Notes: generated by a model not told the origin, from the letters alone. DNA of 64,000 nt from Candidatus Parcubacteria bacterium (GCA_021731405.1 JAKFXN010000005.1:62001-126000), one strand, 5' to 3'; numbered from the stretch's first letter, positions 40,182 through 51,079 are shown. Program-made: numbers and translations.

Positions 40182-40655
40182 TTAACCCTTAATAAATAAT
40201 TCAAACTCTTCTGGTGTTTCACCAGCAGCGGCAGGAATAAGATTTAATTCAACTGGACGCCCCATAAATTGAGCTGAGACAGACGCCTCCTCTGAAGCGC
40301 TAACTGTCACCATAAAACGCTGTGTTGTCATAACCTGAGCACACATCTCAGCATTATTGATAACAGTGAAGTCTATTCGTATTTGTTCTGGGAAAGATTC
40401 CATAACTACCGCATTGGCCTCAAGCAAGTCGCACGGGGTCGGCAACTCTACCTCACCAACAAAGGTGTGTGTTCCATCGATGTAGAAATGCTTTGCGTCG
40501 ATTCGAGAGATATCTGCATAGGGTATCTCAACCTCTTCAACTACAGGAGAAGGAGTCTCAACAATTTCAGTTCGTTTCATATAGGCAAAAGTAAACATCC
40601 CCGCAATTATGAGGATGAACAAACTGACCACAAGAATAATGCTTCGCTTATCCAT
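40182..40655 (-). CDS. Membrane-anchored hypothetical protein
   Basis: 157 residues. TM helix (about 6-26), a Pro/Glu linker, then a beta-rich extracytoplasmic domain with two cysteines (TPCDLLEANAVV and AEMCAQVM). Not recognised. Encoded with the TlpA-like gene; CATAAT nine bases before the ATG. Confidence 0.6.
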   Translation of the reverse strand: MDKRSIILVVSLFILIIAGMFTFAYMKRTEIVETPSPVVEEVEIPYADISRIDAKHFYIDGTHTFVGEVELPTPCDLLEANAVVMESFPEQIRIDFTVINNAEMCAQVMTTQRFMVTVSASEEASVSAQFMGRPVELNLIPAAAGETPEEFELFIKG

Positions 40656-40699
40656 ATAAAATAAATTATGGTTAGTAAACGTTACTTGTAAGTATACAC

Positions 40700-42352
40700 C
40701 TATTTTTTTGCAATATCACCGCCGACAAAAATAGTGACGACATCATCGCTGTCACTATCTTCGGAAAGTGAAGCAAGTGCGTTGTTGAGTCTTGCACTTA
40801 GCCTGAGGGCGTCCCGTTCGTTGGCGGCGGTATAAATGATGACGGTCTTAGCTTGTACAGACTCGAGATCAGCTTCAAGCGAAACCACCTCATACCCTTC
40901 AGCTTCAAGCTGTAAACGTATCTCCGCACCAGCCCCGGGTACACCACTACGGTTTATGATTTTTAGTTGCGGTAAGCCAGAACGTTTTGGTACTGACTCA
41001 ACCGCTCGTTCACTACGTAATTTGTTGTAGAGTATCTCTTCAGAAGTTAAAGTCACGCTGGCGTCAGAATTTACATATCTCACCTCATAGCCACGTTGTG
41101 ATGTGTTTGCGCTGCTTACATACAGTATAACTACAAGCACGAAAACGAGTCCGAGCAATACTGCTCCAAAAAATAGCCGATACTGGTTTATGAATGAAAG
41201 TACCACGCTTACCTTTTCTAACTTTGTACCAGCAAGCGCTAGTCGTTGCTTTAGCTCATTCAATCCCGCTCTCATTGGAGATTGCATTTTTACTCTTTGG
41301 CGTAATGCCAATCTCGCACCGGCAGCATTTTTTTGTTTGCTTACTCTTTGGTATTCATTGACATCAATACCAGCCATTGTGAGCATGTGTCTAACGTAGA
41401 GTTTAACTAACCAAGTAGTGAGAGCAAAAAATATTCCCAGCCCAACCAGTAATCCAAATAAGAGCTTGAATGGAATTACCCAAAAATTGACCACTGCGGA
41501 TGAAAACTGTCTGTCGTCTGAACCATAGGCCAGCGTGGCAATGGCGGTATATCGTCCCATGTCAGCAATTGACCACTCTCCTTTCCACGCAAAATCAAAC
41601 TTTCGAATGCTTTCTGGTAGGACATTACCAAAACTAGAGTTTTGGTTGATAGGGACAACCCCTCTTTCTTCTCCCCACATGTTGGTGATACGGATGTCAC
41701 CTTGTGGCTGCAGGTGCACATTTCCTTTGTTTTCAAAACGCAGTTCAAAGGTTGCTTCAGGACTATTGAGGAAAGATTCTGTAGTGGTGAATTCTCGAAT
41801 ACCTCCAGACTCAATTACGTCACCGGTGACTCGGGTAAAAAAGAGTGATGTCACCATCTGTGATGTCTGCACTCGCGCCTGACCTTCTTCTGGGATAAGC
41901 GGTTTGGTACCAACTAAAATAGCGGCAAAGTGCCCTCCTGGACTTGCGTCTTCAGGTACCAGTACAGAAAATGGCACTTCAACTGACTGCTCTCTTGGAA
42001 TTAAAATCGCTTCACGGCTAATAGTGAACCACTCAGCTAACGTTGATCCATTCCCACCTTCAGCGGAGACTGGGAGAAAACGTCCATCACCTCCTTCACC
42101 TTGCGGTGAAAAATTGACCACGTCCACATAGACCGTGAGGTCGAAATCATTAATGTTTATAACCCGAAGAGAACTCTGCCACTGCTGACCAGGATCAGCA
42201 GACATGTCAAAAAGCGAAGGGGAAATACTAAGCGTAAGAGAGCCTTGTGCAAGAAGGGGGCTTAATGGCTGAAGCAATAAAAACAACCCGAGCAGTACCG
42301 CTCCACAGTTATTCAGACTTCTTTTTGAGATCGATATCATGTTCGTATTCAT
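40700..42352 (-). CDS. DUF916-like surface protein fused to a LytR_C-like domain
   Basis: 550 residues. Signal peptide ending LSPLLAQ, a DUF916-like (WxL-interacting type) region about 40-280 (SLTLSISPSLFDMSADPG, EVPFSVLVPEDASPGGHFAAIL, RFENKGNVHLQPQGDIRI), one TM near 290, a helical stretch, a second TM near 395, and a C-terminal LytR/CpsA/Psr-C-like domain (LPQLKIINRSGVPGAGAEI). The start overlaps the end of the DUF916-like gene at 42309 by 44 bases in another frame, so the two are translationally coupled. ATG at 42340 is an alternative. Confidence 0.75.
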   Translation of the reverse strand: MNTNMISISKRSLNNCGAVLLGLFLLLQPLSPLLAQGSLTLSISPSLFDMSADPGQQWQSSLRVININDFDLTVYVDVVNFSPQGEGGDGRFLPVSAEGGNGSTLAEWFTISREAILIPREQSVEVPFSVLVPEDASPGGHFAAILVGTKPLIPEEGQARVQTSQMVTSLFFTRVTGDVIESGGIREFTTTESFLNSPEATFELRFENKGNVHLQPQGDIRITNMWGEERGVVPINQNSSFGNVLPESIRKFDFAWKGEWSIADMGRYTAIATLAYGSDDRQFSSAVVNFWVIPFKLLFGLLVGLGIFFALTTWLVKLYVRHMLTMAGIDVNEYQRVSKQKNAAGARLALRQRVKMQSPMRAGLNELKQRLALAGTKLEKVSVVLSFINQYRLFFGAVLLGLVFVLVVILYVSSANTSQRGYEVRYVNSDASVTLTSEEILYNKLRSERAVESVPKRSGLPQLKIINRSGVPGAGAEIRLQLEAEGYEVVSLEADLESVQAKTVIIYTAANERDALRLSARLNNALASLSEDSDSDDVVTIFVGGDIAKK

Positions 42353-43325
42353 TGTGCGTTCGATCAGTGCGAACAAAAAGCGGTACATCATGCGCTTCGT
42401 GACTTTCTATCACTTCAACTGCCCCACCACGGCGAAGCATAAGGATGGTAACCGTTAAAACTAATGCCAATAATACCACGATTAGAATCAAGAAATGAAT
42501 CGGAATCGAGTAGTAAAAATTGGTATCGTAGAGCGCTGCGCGGTTTGCAACACCATATTCTAGGGTCAAAAAAGCCTTATTTTTACCAATTCTGTTTATA
42601 TAAGGTAGTTCTTTTGTATACTCTACTTTTTCTCCCGGCTGAATTATGGCAGATCCGTCTTCATTGAGGGGAATTGAGGTTAGTTCATTACCACGCGCAT
42701 TATAAATAATCACGTCACCTTTTGGAGAAAGTGGCACATCACCAGTATTTTCTATTGTGTACCTGAAGGTTCCCTTATCATCAGAATAACTGAAGCGGTC
42801 AGTGGTAAATGATATGAGGCGCAAAAATTCTTGTTGCTTTCCTCCTACCAAAATGCGAAGGACAACACCACTCGCTTTTCCGCCTAGTATCTTCGCTTCA
42901 GCGTCATCACGATTAAACCCAGACGCAAAGCCGATATAGGCATGATAAAGACCGGCTGGTGTATTTGGATTGACACGGATTGTTAAAGGGACCTCTTTAA
43001 CCTCATCCCCAGTTAACTCAATTCTTCCGCGAGTAATCTCAATCCAACTAGTCACGCTGGTAGTCATGTCGCTCATTGAGGCCGGCACAAAAGCTTTTAT
43101 TTCTTCTCCTTCTCCAACTTCAATTTCGTGCACCGAAGCATAGAGGCGAGTATAACCACTTCCAAAATTTGAGAGTGTAATCGTACGAGTAAAATTGTCT
43201 CGAGCATCAGCCGAAACATCTATCAAGAGCGGTGAAACCGTAAAGTCAGCAAAGGTTACAAAGGGTATCAAAAAACTAACTACAACGATTCCTAAGAAAA
43301 AGTTATTTGATTTGAGGAAAGACAT
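42309..43325 (-). CDS. DUF916-like membrane-anchored surface protein
   Basis: 338 residues. Signal peptide (1-26), then a DUF916-like ectodomain in two beta-sandwich parts: FTVSPLLIDVSADARDNF, VPLTIRVNPNTPAGLYHAYIGFASG, and YTIENTGDVPLSPKGDVIIYN; one TM near 290-312 and a charged cytoplasmic tail. In Firmicutes DUF916/DUF3324 proteins partner with WxL surface proteins. It starts two bases after the stop of the 2054-residue protein upstream (43328), so translation is likely linked. Confidence 0.8.
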   Translation of the reverse strand: MSFLKSNNFFLGIVVVSFLIPFVTFADFTVSPLLIDVSADARDNFTRTITLSNFGSGYTRLYASVHEIEVGEGEEIKAFVPASMSDMTTSVTSWIEITRGRIELTGDEVKEVPLTIRVNPNTPAGLYHAYIGFASGFNRDDAEAKILGGKASGVVLRILVGGKQQEFLRLISFTTDRFSYSDDKGTFRYTIENTGDVPLSPKGDVIIYNARGNELTSIPLNEDGSAIIQPGEKVEYTKELPYINRIGKNKAFLTLEYGVANRAALYDTNFYYSIPIHFLILIVVLLALVLTVTILMLRRGGAVEVIESHEAHDVPLFVRTDRTHNEYEHDIDLKKKSE

Positions 43326-43327
43326 AT

Positions 43328-46300
43328 TTAATATGACGGAACGGCTAAGTAAACTACTTCAGTTTCGTACAATCCAGCAGGTTGCAACTCATTTACCCGT
43401 ATTCTATACACTATATCATGGGTATCTGTAGTCGGAATTGAACTATACATAACCTCTGCGGGAGTGGTTTGAAGACCAGCATAGGTATCAGCAGGCGCAA
43501 ATCTGGTAGAGCCATTTTTGAGTGTTGGATCGCTAGCATGGTAGCCAAAACAACCAGTTGAGCTAGCGTTACAGGTAGCAATCCAACTACCTGGCACAAG
43601 ATTTGTGCCAGCCACCGCCGGAATACTTACTCCATTTGCACTTTGTAACTGCTGTCGGGCAAACTTAAATAGTTGATATCCTTCTGTCGCATTTGTCTCT
43701 ACAGTGATTCGGTGTGCAGCAATATACTCTGTATTAAGAGCAATGGTTCCAAAACCAATTCCTGAAGGAGTGGTACTCACATCAGTAATGACTCCAGCCG
43801 TCGAAGTTCCTGACGGTAATCCCGATAACGAGAGCTCAAGTACTGGACCCTCAGTGACTAAAGATGGGTAGGAATAACTTGCTGCGTAGGTAACTGGAGA
43901 GTTATTTGTGACATCATACAAACGGAAATAGTAGACCGCGTTTACGCGTGCTGCTGCATGTCTAATAGTAAATGAATACTCTTGCGTAGTTTCTGCAAAG
44001 TGTACGTGCCCCGTGGCTGCGTTAGGGCCAGTGTTGTGGCGTCCGCACCCAATACCTACCCCCGCCACACAAACATCTCCTCCAGTAAGAACCTTAGTAC
44101 TGACTATTTGATTATCAGTCACTACAGCATCTTCGTAACACCAGAGAGAAAGGTCTGTACAGGTGGTTGTTGCAGCAACGTCTATCGGATTAGTGAACGC
44201 CACGTCTTCAGAAAACTGTAGTTTAAATTTAATGTCTTCACCCTGTACGTTTCTTCTCTCATTTACATTAATCCGCAATGCAATGGCGTTACCATTCACT
44301 ATATTGATAGGGGCAACGTCCTCGTTTGCGAGAGCTGTCAAAGGTGTTTCATTTTCAGAGTCATTGTACCATCGCCAGTTTTGTGTAGCGGGACTAAAGC
44401 CAGCCGTCCTGATTTGCGGATAGTTACTATAGGTATCAAGTGGCGAGCCGTCACTATAGACTGCTCTAAAACAATACGTACTTTGTGGCGTTGCACCGTT
44501 GTGTTGCAGATACCAATCATATTCAACATCGTCCCCATCATTTACAGGATACGGGTTTACTGCTGAAGGGCTTTCATGAACAAGGACACCAGCTCGATTA
44601 GCTATAGAGATAAGGAGTTCTCCTCCGGTTGGAGGGTCGTTTGAAAGCGCTGTCCCGTCAGCAGTTCCAGTTGCTGAAAACCCTCGCCAGACGGTTCCGC
44701 TTGAAGCGTCTCCAACATCAGACCAACTTCCCCCATCTACTGCAGAGCACGTTGAAACACGGGTGGCGTACTGAAGTTTATAATTGAGAAGTCCTGCGGG
44801 CATTGTGGCGTTAGCGGTACGAAGAGTCATCCGAATTCTCACCACATCACTCGTCCCAAGGGGTTCATCAGCAATCGTAATAGAAGTATTTTCTCCTAGG
44901 TTTGATGGTCCAGGTGGCCATGGATCAGTTGGGGTAAGGGCATTATTATCTGCGTAGAATCGGTAATAATTTTGTCTAATTGAAAGATCTGCCACCGGCC
45001 ACTCGACCAGCTCAACACGGTACTGGAGTGCTGTACCAGTGTTACTTCTCCAAATTTGGTAGGTAGTTGTACTGGTAATAGTAAAACCCGCCATCGGTCG
45101 CGGATAGGTTGTATTGGCTCCTGCACCACTTGAGTTTGCGGAGATAGAGGTATTATTAAGAGCTTCGATTGGCGTAGAGAGTACTACCGAAAGAGCGAGT
45201 GGCGCAGTACCGCCGGTAGTAAGTCCGTTTGAACGTTGTACGACCATCGCTCCCCCACCTGATTCGATGTTTTCTATTACCCACGCCACAGAAGTTTGCT
45301 CAACCGCTACCGTCGCTCCTGATTCAAGCTGGAACGAAACTGCACCAATACTTGAAAGCCACACCTGGTCTCCGAAGTTGACAACGTTAGTGGTAGCACC
45401 AACTCGTCTTTGCGCATGGATAAATGTACGCGCTAAACTATTTACTGCAGTAATAGGTTCTGTCTCTGTGACTCCTGAGGCACTGTAGGTATGTGATACT
45501 CTTTGCACATTCCAGTTTGGTCCAACAAATTCTACGACCGCATAGCTCACATCAATGGCACTAGCACCGTTGGCAGCTCGCCGTATGATAGGTGCTTGAA
45601 GAGCGGTATTCCACTCAGAAGTAACCTGACTCGCGTAAAAATTTCTTGCTGTATTACGGTTGCTTGAGCCAGTTACAAACACCACCACGTTACTGTTATC
45701 GCTCACATTTGAAAGTACTGTGCCCGTAGCCACGACCGCTGTCGTATTAAATGCAAGTGTCCCAACTCCACGAACAACCATTTCATTATCTGTACCAGCG
45801 TTTCCTATAAACTCAACAATCTCCCAATCTACCCGGGTGTTGGAAGTAGCAGCGGGGGGTCTGGTAATGGTAAAGCTTGTGCTGATGTTGCTTGGATTTG
45901 AGATGTAAGCCGTAACATCATCAGCGTTTTGCCCGGCGGTGGCTACGTTGTTTCCAGCTCCAGTCTGATGTGAATTTGTGATTCTGACAAATGCCCGCGT
46001 GCTACTGGCTGGTGCCACATAATCAACTCCGGCAGTGACTGTCGCTGAAGTCCCACTCACCTGCACCGATCCGCGCTGCACTTTAAAATCACGTTTTGCA
46101 GCAGTGGTAACTTCAGCGTACTGAGAATAAGTGTTAAATGCAGTGCCGTTTGAAGAGGCTCTAAAGCAGTACGTAGTACCAAATGAGGTAAAACTGGTTG
46201 AGGTTAAACTAAACTCGACATCAAGATAGTCTCCAATCGGTATTGTAGTAGTGGAAGTCAACGACTCAGTATCACGAACTCCGCCGTTGGCGGCAATAAA

Positions 46301-49300
46301 ACTTCCACTACCATTACTTACACCACCATTTGCAATTGAAATGTTGGTGGTTGTCTCACCGTTTGTGAGGAAAGCTGAGTTGTACATGTCCCAGCCATCT
46401 AAAGATGCGTTCACGTCTGTCCATACTGTAGCCATATCACAGGTAGTAATCTTTGGTGCATACTCGACGCGAAAGCGTGTCGGTACACTAGAAACTGAGC
46501 CAGTGTTGGTAATTCCAAGTCGCAGTCTAATCTCTTCATTTTGGGCAAATTCAGTCAAAGGTGTATTTTCGGTTCCTGCTGTTGCGGAAGAAGCAGTCAC
46601 TTCAGTGCCGTTGTCAGTGCGCCAGTGGTATCCCAATTGCGTTACTATCGGACCCTGTACCGTAGTCTCACCGCTTATAGTAACCGCGCTTGAAGGCCCC
46701 ACACTTGCCCCGCCACTCACGAGCACATCGTCAGCCGGCGAGGTAATTTCCAGATCTATTGTCTCTCCATTTTGAGCAGCATTTGAAACATCATATACAA
46801 CATACAAACAAAGAGCTGAAATAGAGGAGATACTCACGGTGTCTGTAAACACCGCCGTCTCACCCACTCCATCAAAGCCATTTGTGCTTGTCGCTCCGTA
46901 CTGTAGTTCAGTACCACCATATGACACACTGGAGCAATTATATGGAAGTGTAGTATCAAACTCATAGACTAGACGGACATTCTCTATATCAGTTGCACCG
47001 TCAACTGTCCCAAGTTCGCTTATTTCTACAGAGGTTACGTCACGTGTAGTTGCATTCTCAATCACCGCGAAGCCACCGCCGGCGTATACATTTGCCTCCA
47101 GCACGTCGGCTGTAGCTGTCTGTGTGCCAAAACTTTGGACTGACACGTCAGCCGCAATGGTTGCTTCTGGGTAGTGACTATAGACACTAAGTGGAGTACC
47201 GCTTCGTGTCATTCTAAAACAATATGTTTGACCCTCAGTCGCACTGGTTGACGCCACAATAGAAAACTCTGCCTCTATAAAGGCGTCAATCGCTAGTGTT
47301 ACCGAGCCAGTGGTGTTTGTTGTGTCACGTACACCGCCATTGGAGGCCAAAAAAGTGGTTCCGGGTAAATCAGTTATTCCGCCACTTGATGATGCAATAT
47401 TGGTAGTGTTGTTTCCATCAGTTAAATTGGCAGAGTTAGACAATACAAAGTCAGCATCAACTGCCCCTACCGCTTCCCATGATGAAGTATCTGTACAAGC
47501 AGGCGCAGCGAGGCCGTATTCTAGTTGGTAAGTTGATGCAAGAGTTGAGGTTGAGCCCTGATTTGCCACACCAACCCGAATACGCCTCGGTACACCAATT
47601 GATAAACTATTCAAAGGGGTATTGGGAACTCCAAGCGTCGCGGAAGACGCGGTCACCTCAGTACCATTGTCTGTGCGCCAGTGATATCCAAACTGTGTAA
47701 GGTTTGGATCCACGATAGTTGTAGTGCCGGCAAGAGCAACGTCAGTATCTGGATAGACAAGAAAGCCACCCGATACGGTTATATCTGTCTCTGGATCTGC
47801 TACTGAAATTTCAATCGTATCACCGTCTCCAGCCGTTACTTCGACATCAAACACAGGGTAAATACACATACTTTGAGTGGGCAAAATAGAGACTGGCGCA
47901 TTGGTAAAACCGGCTACGCCATTGGCGCCTGAGAAGCCGCCACTTACGGTCGAGCCAAACTGCGCCTCACCTCCTGTATAAGATTCACTTACACAGTTAT
48001 AAGGAGCTGAAGTGTCGAATTCGTAAAAAAGTTCAACATTTTTTATATTATTTTGAGCTTGGACGGTTCCACTCTCAGTTATTACGATATTGCTGACCGT
48101 TTGACTTGAAAGCGACTCAAGCATAAATGCGCCCCCGACATAAAATGCATTTGCATCAGTGCGGGTCTGAGCTGTTTGTGTTCCGAGTGTCGTGAGTCGT
48201 ATCTCAGGACCTATATCAGCGTTTGTGTCTCCAAAAATATCTTGAGTGCCGACGTTGTTGTACCAACTAGTAAACAAACGGTCATAGGACATGATGTTCA
48301 TATCAACACCATAGAAGTCACCTGCGGCACTATTGAGCGGACCTTGTTCTGCACCCCAACTAGTCATACTGTCAGTAGAACTTCGGTAGTATACGTTTGC
48401 TGTCGCTGCTGTTCCAATGGTTGTTCTTGCGGTATAGGCTACATAAATATTGCCATTGTTTTGGTCTCTCCCAATTGCCACCTGTAAGAGGCCTCTCGTG
48501 GGATGGTTAGTAATAATATCAGCCGTACTTGACCACGAGCCGCTTGAATAAAGTCTTGTGCGGATGTCGTGGTCAGCAACAGTGAAGGTGTCATTGTCAG
48601 CAGTGTACGCAATGTAGATATCTCCCGTATCAGTATCGATAGTCGCAGCCATTCCAACGTCGTAGGTTGTGTTACGAATAGCTGAAGCATCTACAATTGT
48701 GAATCCAGACCAAATAGAACCATTCCAAGTAGATGAGCGAACCTGACTACCAGTACTGCGGTTTATAAGAAGTATGTTTCCCGCCGAGAGCGGCATGAGA
48801 ATGCTCCAGCTATCAGCGTTTCCTTGTGGTGGTGTTCCAACAGCCCCCCAGTTGACTGCTAAGTTACAAGACGAGATACAGGAACGAATAACGGTGGCGT
48901 TACCATCATCAGCCACAATATATATACGGCCATCAGTTCCTTTGGTAATACTATTTTCGTTTGTCCCAGCCGCATACACAGCGGCTGAACCAGCTGAAAC
49001 GTTCACCGCTGTAACCAGAAGAAGTGTGTCGCTCGTAGTATCAAGACGGTTGTAAAAAACGTCGTCATCACCAGTATCAATAGTAGAGATATGAATATTG
49101 GTACCGGTATCACCTGGAGTCCATTTGTCGTACCACACCGTTATACCAATACAGTCAGTCTGTGTGTCTACGACCACAAAGCTCCCCCACGTACCGCCAC
49201 CATTAGTTGTCTTTCGGTAACCACACATTCCGCTACTCGGGGCTGCTCCATAACGGTGAAATTTATACCCGACTTGGTCGTCAATAAAGACAGTAGATGC

Positions 49301-49492
49301 TCCGGACTGAGTGTGCACAGCAGCGGTTGTGTTTGGAGTTGCTTCAATAGTTACTTGAGCCGCCTCTGCTTCATTGGGCCAGAGTAACAAAACATTTAAG
49401 AGTGTTGTGTTTGACACCTCAGCCAGAAAAGACAGCACTAAAAAGAGTGCTACTATTTTATTACCAATATTAAACAAACCCCGGAAATTCAT
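43328..49492 (-). CDS. Giant repetitive exported surface protein with WxL-like C-terminus
   Basis: 2054 residues. Signal or TM near 12-40; N-terminal beta-propeller-like part (about 45-430); four repeats that each begin with a YxWRTDNGTEVTASSAT or YRFYADNNALTPTDP-type opening (about 625, 990, 1590, 1760), with two long domains closely similar to each other; a PKxYVGGAF/VTESGT module twice; and a C-terminal module (about 1900-2054) with ETNATEGYQLF and ending LQPAGLYETEVVYLAVPSY. That last module is shared with the proteins at 55542 and 59434 and resembles the WxL domain. Cell-surface structural or adhesive role inferred. Coupled to the DUF916-like gene at 42309. Confidence 0.75.
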   Translation of the reverse strand: MNFRGLFNIGNKIVALFLVLSFLAEVSNTTLLNVLLLWPNEAEAAQVTIEATPNTTAAVHTQSGASTVFIDDQVGYKFHRYGAAPSSGMCGYRKTTNGGGTWGSFVVVDTQTDCIGITVWYDKWTPGDTGTNIHISTIDTGDDDVFYNRLDTTSDTLLLVTAVNVSAGSAAVYAAGTNENSITKGTDGRIYIVADDGNATVIRSCISSCNLAVNWGAVGTPPQGNADSWSILMPLSAGNILLINRSTGSQVRSSTWNGSIWSGFTIVDASAIRNTTYDVGMAATIDTDTGDIYIAYTADNDTFTVADHDIRTRLYSSGSWSSTADIITNHPTRGLLQVAIGRDQNNGNIYVAYTARTTIGTAATANVYYRSSTDSMTSWGAEQGPLNSAAGDFYGVDMNIMSYDRLFTSWYNNVGTQDIFGDTNADIGPEIRLTTLGTQTAQTRTDANAFYVGGAFMLESLSSQTVSNIVITESGTVQAQNNIKNVELFYEFDTSAPYNCVSESYTGGEAQFGSTVSGGFSGANGVAGFTNAPVSILPTQSMCIYPVFDVEVTAGDGDTIEISVADPETDITVSGGFLVYPDTDVALAGTTTIVDPNLTQFGYHWRTDNGTEVTASSATLGVPNTPLNSLSIGVPRRIRVGVANQGSTSTLASTYQLEYGLAAPACTDTSSWEAVGAVDADFVLSNSANLTDGNNTTNIASSSGGITDLPGTTFLASNGGVRDTTNTTGSVTLAIDAFIEAEFSIVASTSATEGQTYCFRMTRSGTPLSVYSHYPEATIAADVSVQSFGTQTATADVLEANVYAGGGFAVIENATTRDVTSVEISELGTVDGATDIENVRLVYEFDTTLPYNCSSVSYGGTELQYGATSTNGFDGVGETAVFTDTVSISSISALCLYVVYDVSNAAQNGETIDLEITSPADDVLVSGGASVGPSSAVTISGETTVQGPIVTQLGYHWRTDNGTEVTASSATAGTENTPLTEFAQNEEIRLRLGITNTGSVSSVPTRFRVEYAPKITTCDMATVWTDVNASLDGWDMYNSAFLTNGETTTNISIANGGVSNGSGSFIAANGGVRDTESLTSTTTIPIGDYLDVEFSLTSTSFTSFGTTYCFRASSNGTAFNTYSQYAEVTTAAKRDFKVQRGSVQVSGTSATVTAGVDYVAPASSTRAFVRITNSHQTGAGNNVATAGQNADDVTAYISNPSNISTSFTITRPPAATSNTRVDWEIVEFIGNAGTDNEMVVRGVGTLAFNTTAVVATGTVLSNVSDNSNVVVFVTGSSNRNTARNFYASQVTSEWNTALQAPIIRRAANGASAIDVSYAVVEFVGPNWNVQRVSHTYSASGVTETEPITAVNSLARTFIHAQRRVGATTNVVNFGDQVWLSSIGAVSFQLESGATVAVEQTSVAWVIENIESGGGAMVVQRSNGLTTGGTAPLALSVVLSTPIEALNNTSISANSSGAGANTTYPRPMAGFTITSTTTYQIWRSNTGTALQYRVELVEWPVADLSIRQNYYRFYADNNALTPTDPWPPGPSNLGENTSITIADEPLGTSDVVRIRMTLRTANATMPAGLLNYKLQYATRVSTCSAVDGGSWSDVGDASSGTVWRGFSATGTADGTALSNDPPTGGELLISIANRAGVLVHESPSAVNPYPVNDGDDVEYDWYLQHNGATPQSTYCFRAVYSDGSPLDTYSNYPQIRTAGFSPATQNWRWYNDSENETPLTALANEDVAPINIVNGNAIALRINVNERRNVQGEDIKFKLQFSEDVAFTNPIDVAATTTCTDLSLWCYEDAVVTDNQIVSTKVLTGGDVCVAGVGIGCGRHNTGPNAATGHVHFAETTQEYSFTIRHAAARVNAVYYFRLYDVTNNSPVTYAASYSYPSLVTEGPVLELSLSGLPSGTSTAGVITDVSTTPSGIGFGTIALNTEYIAAHRITVETNATEGYQLFKFARQQLQSANGVSIPAVAGTNLVPGSWIATCNASSTGCFGYHASDPTLKNGSTRFAPADTYAGLQTTPAEVMYSSIPTTDTHDIVYRIRVNELQPAGLYETEVVYLAVPSY

Positions 49493-49534
49493 ACCCGATG
49501 GCTTTATTGTACACGAAGCTGTTCAAAAAATTGG

Positions 49535-51079
49535 TTATTCTTGCACAACCATTGACGATGAAGATGCTCTATAAGGCTCTATGATGAGGTCAAACTCGGT
49601 TGACGCACTCGTTTCTATATTTTCAAATACTGCTTCTGATTCGAGTAGTGAGGTTAAGTCTAAAGTAAGAGCTTCAGTTGTTGTGGCGGTTGCAGGTGGC
49701 ACATTTGCGTTTGCGGTAGAGGTACCTACGCCATCCACTACTTCTTCAACCTCAGATTTGAGGCTTGGCTTACTCTGAATAAGCGCCCTTGTTTCGCCAG
49801 TAGAGTCACTGGCAGGAAGTTCATCGGGAAGGTTCCGAGGTAACGTGTCTAGGTCTATAAACTTACGAGCTAGTACGTCATATCCCTTAGTAACAATATC
49901 TCCATTTGGGTGAAGTGAGTCATAGACAAAAACCATGCGTGGGTTTGAGACAGACATACCATCTGGATCGTCAACAGAAACGTACGTGTCATTCTCAATG
50001 TCATACATTTCTATAGTCTTTTCACTTGTACCAGTGTAGCGATTCCATACAACGAGTGAGCCGTGAATATACGGCGCGATATTATGGCTAGAGGTTTTTG
50101 TTATCTGAGATTCTGTCTCACCGTCAAATAAAATGATGTTCCACCCTCCATCAATCCAACGCTGCCAAACCGTGTACGAACCTTGCCTGGTTGGCTCCAT
50201 GTTGTTTTCGCCTGTTCTGGTGAGTTGTGTCTCTTCTTCTTCCTCAATATCAAAAGATATAATCTGGTAGCGATCGTCAATCAAACGATGCCACACCAGC
50301 GTATTGGTGTTTTGGTCAAAGTATGGAGAAGCGTCGTCCATAGAGTTACTGGTAACCTGTGTCTGTACTCCATCTCGAACCAAAAATATCTCAAGGTCAC
50401 CTTCCTCATCAGGAGCAGAAAAAAGGGCGTCATCAAGAACATTTTCTTGTGGCTGATGACAGTAAAAAGAACCGGTAGCGAGTTGTGTACATTCGTCTTT
50501 ATTAAAAGAAAACTCAGAATCACTCTCGGTAACAGACACCATTTCGTGTGTCACATTTGTCTCAAGAAGCACCTCCTCTGTTTCGGGTATTTCTTCAACT
50601 ACCACGTCGCCATCTTCCAAAGATTCTTCAGTCTCAACTGGTTCCTCGGTATTTATTGGATCTGTATCATCTTCAGCTGAAGCATCTTCTTCTGACTCCG
50701 GTTCTTGGCTAGCCTCATCATCTTCCGATACAGAATCTCCTTCCTCAACATCAACAGCTTCTTCGGAGGACTCAACCGGAGCCTCTGTCATCACATCTTC
50801 TTCGAGAGAAATGTTCTCTGGAATATTTTCTTCGAGTTGAATCTCGGAAATAGTCTCGATTTCCTCAATCGTTTCCTCTACGGATACTGTCTCGTTCGCA
50901 TAGACTTTTTCAACTCCTTGCACAAAGAATGAGACTACCAGCAAGAAGGACATCAGGAGACTAAAGGTGCTTGAGTATACAAAACGGTACAAAAATAAAT
51001 TGTTTTTACAATTAGCAAAATCACCTATCACAGGTGTACTGTAAACTTTTGTATTACTTTTTTGAATTTTTTTACTCAT
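49535..51079 (-). CDS. Exported protein with acidic repeats and beta-propeller-like domain
   Basis: 514 residues. Start at MSKKIQKSN; a longer reading adds 11. TM/signal near 32-52, a highly acidic Glu/Asp/Ser stretch (about 65-195), a TolB-like propeller segment (about 215-400) with repeated LVWHRLIDDRYQIISFD and TVWQRWIDGGWNIILFD blades, and a Ser/Thr-rich C-terminus. The acidic stretch may bind cations or space the domain from the cell. Gap of 42 bases to the giant protein gene; probably the same operon. Confidence 0.65.
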   Translation of the reverse strand: MSKKIQKSNTKVYSTPVIGDFANCKNNLFLYRFVYSSTFSLLMSFLLVVSFFVQGVEKVYANETVSVEETIEEIETISEIQLEENIPENISLEEDVMTEAPVESSEEAVDVEEGDSVSEDDEASQEPESEEDASAEDDTDPINTEEPVETEESLEDGDVVVEEIPETEEVLLETNVTHEMVSVTESDSEFSFNKDECTQLATGSFYCHQPQENVLDDALFSAPDEEGDLEIFLVRDGVQTQVTSNSMDDASPYFDQNTNTLVWHRLIDDRYQIISFDIEEEEETQLTRTGENNMEPTRQGSYTVWQRWIDGGWNIILFDGETESQITKTSSHNIAPYIHGSLVVWNRYTGTSEKTIEMYDIENDTYVSVDDPDGMSVSNPRMVFVYDSLHPNGDIVTKGYDVLARKFIDLDTLPRNLPDELPASDSTGETRALIQSKPSLKSEVEEVVDGVGTSTANANVPPATATTTEALTLDLTSLLESEAVFENIETSASTEFDLIIEPYRASSSSMVVQE

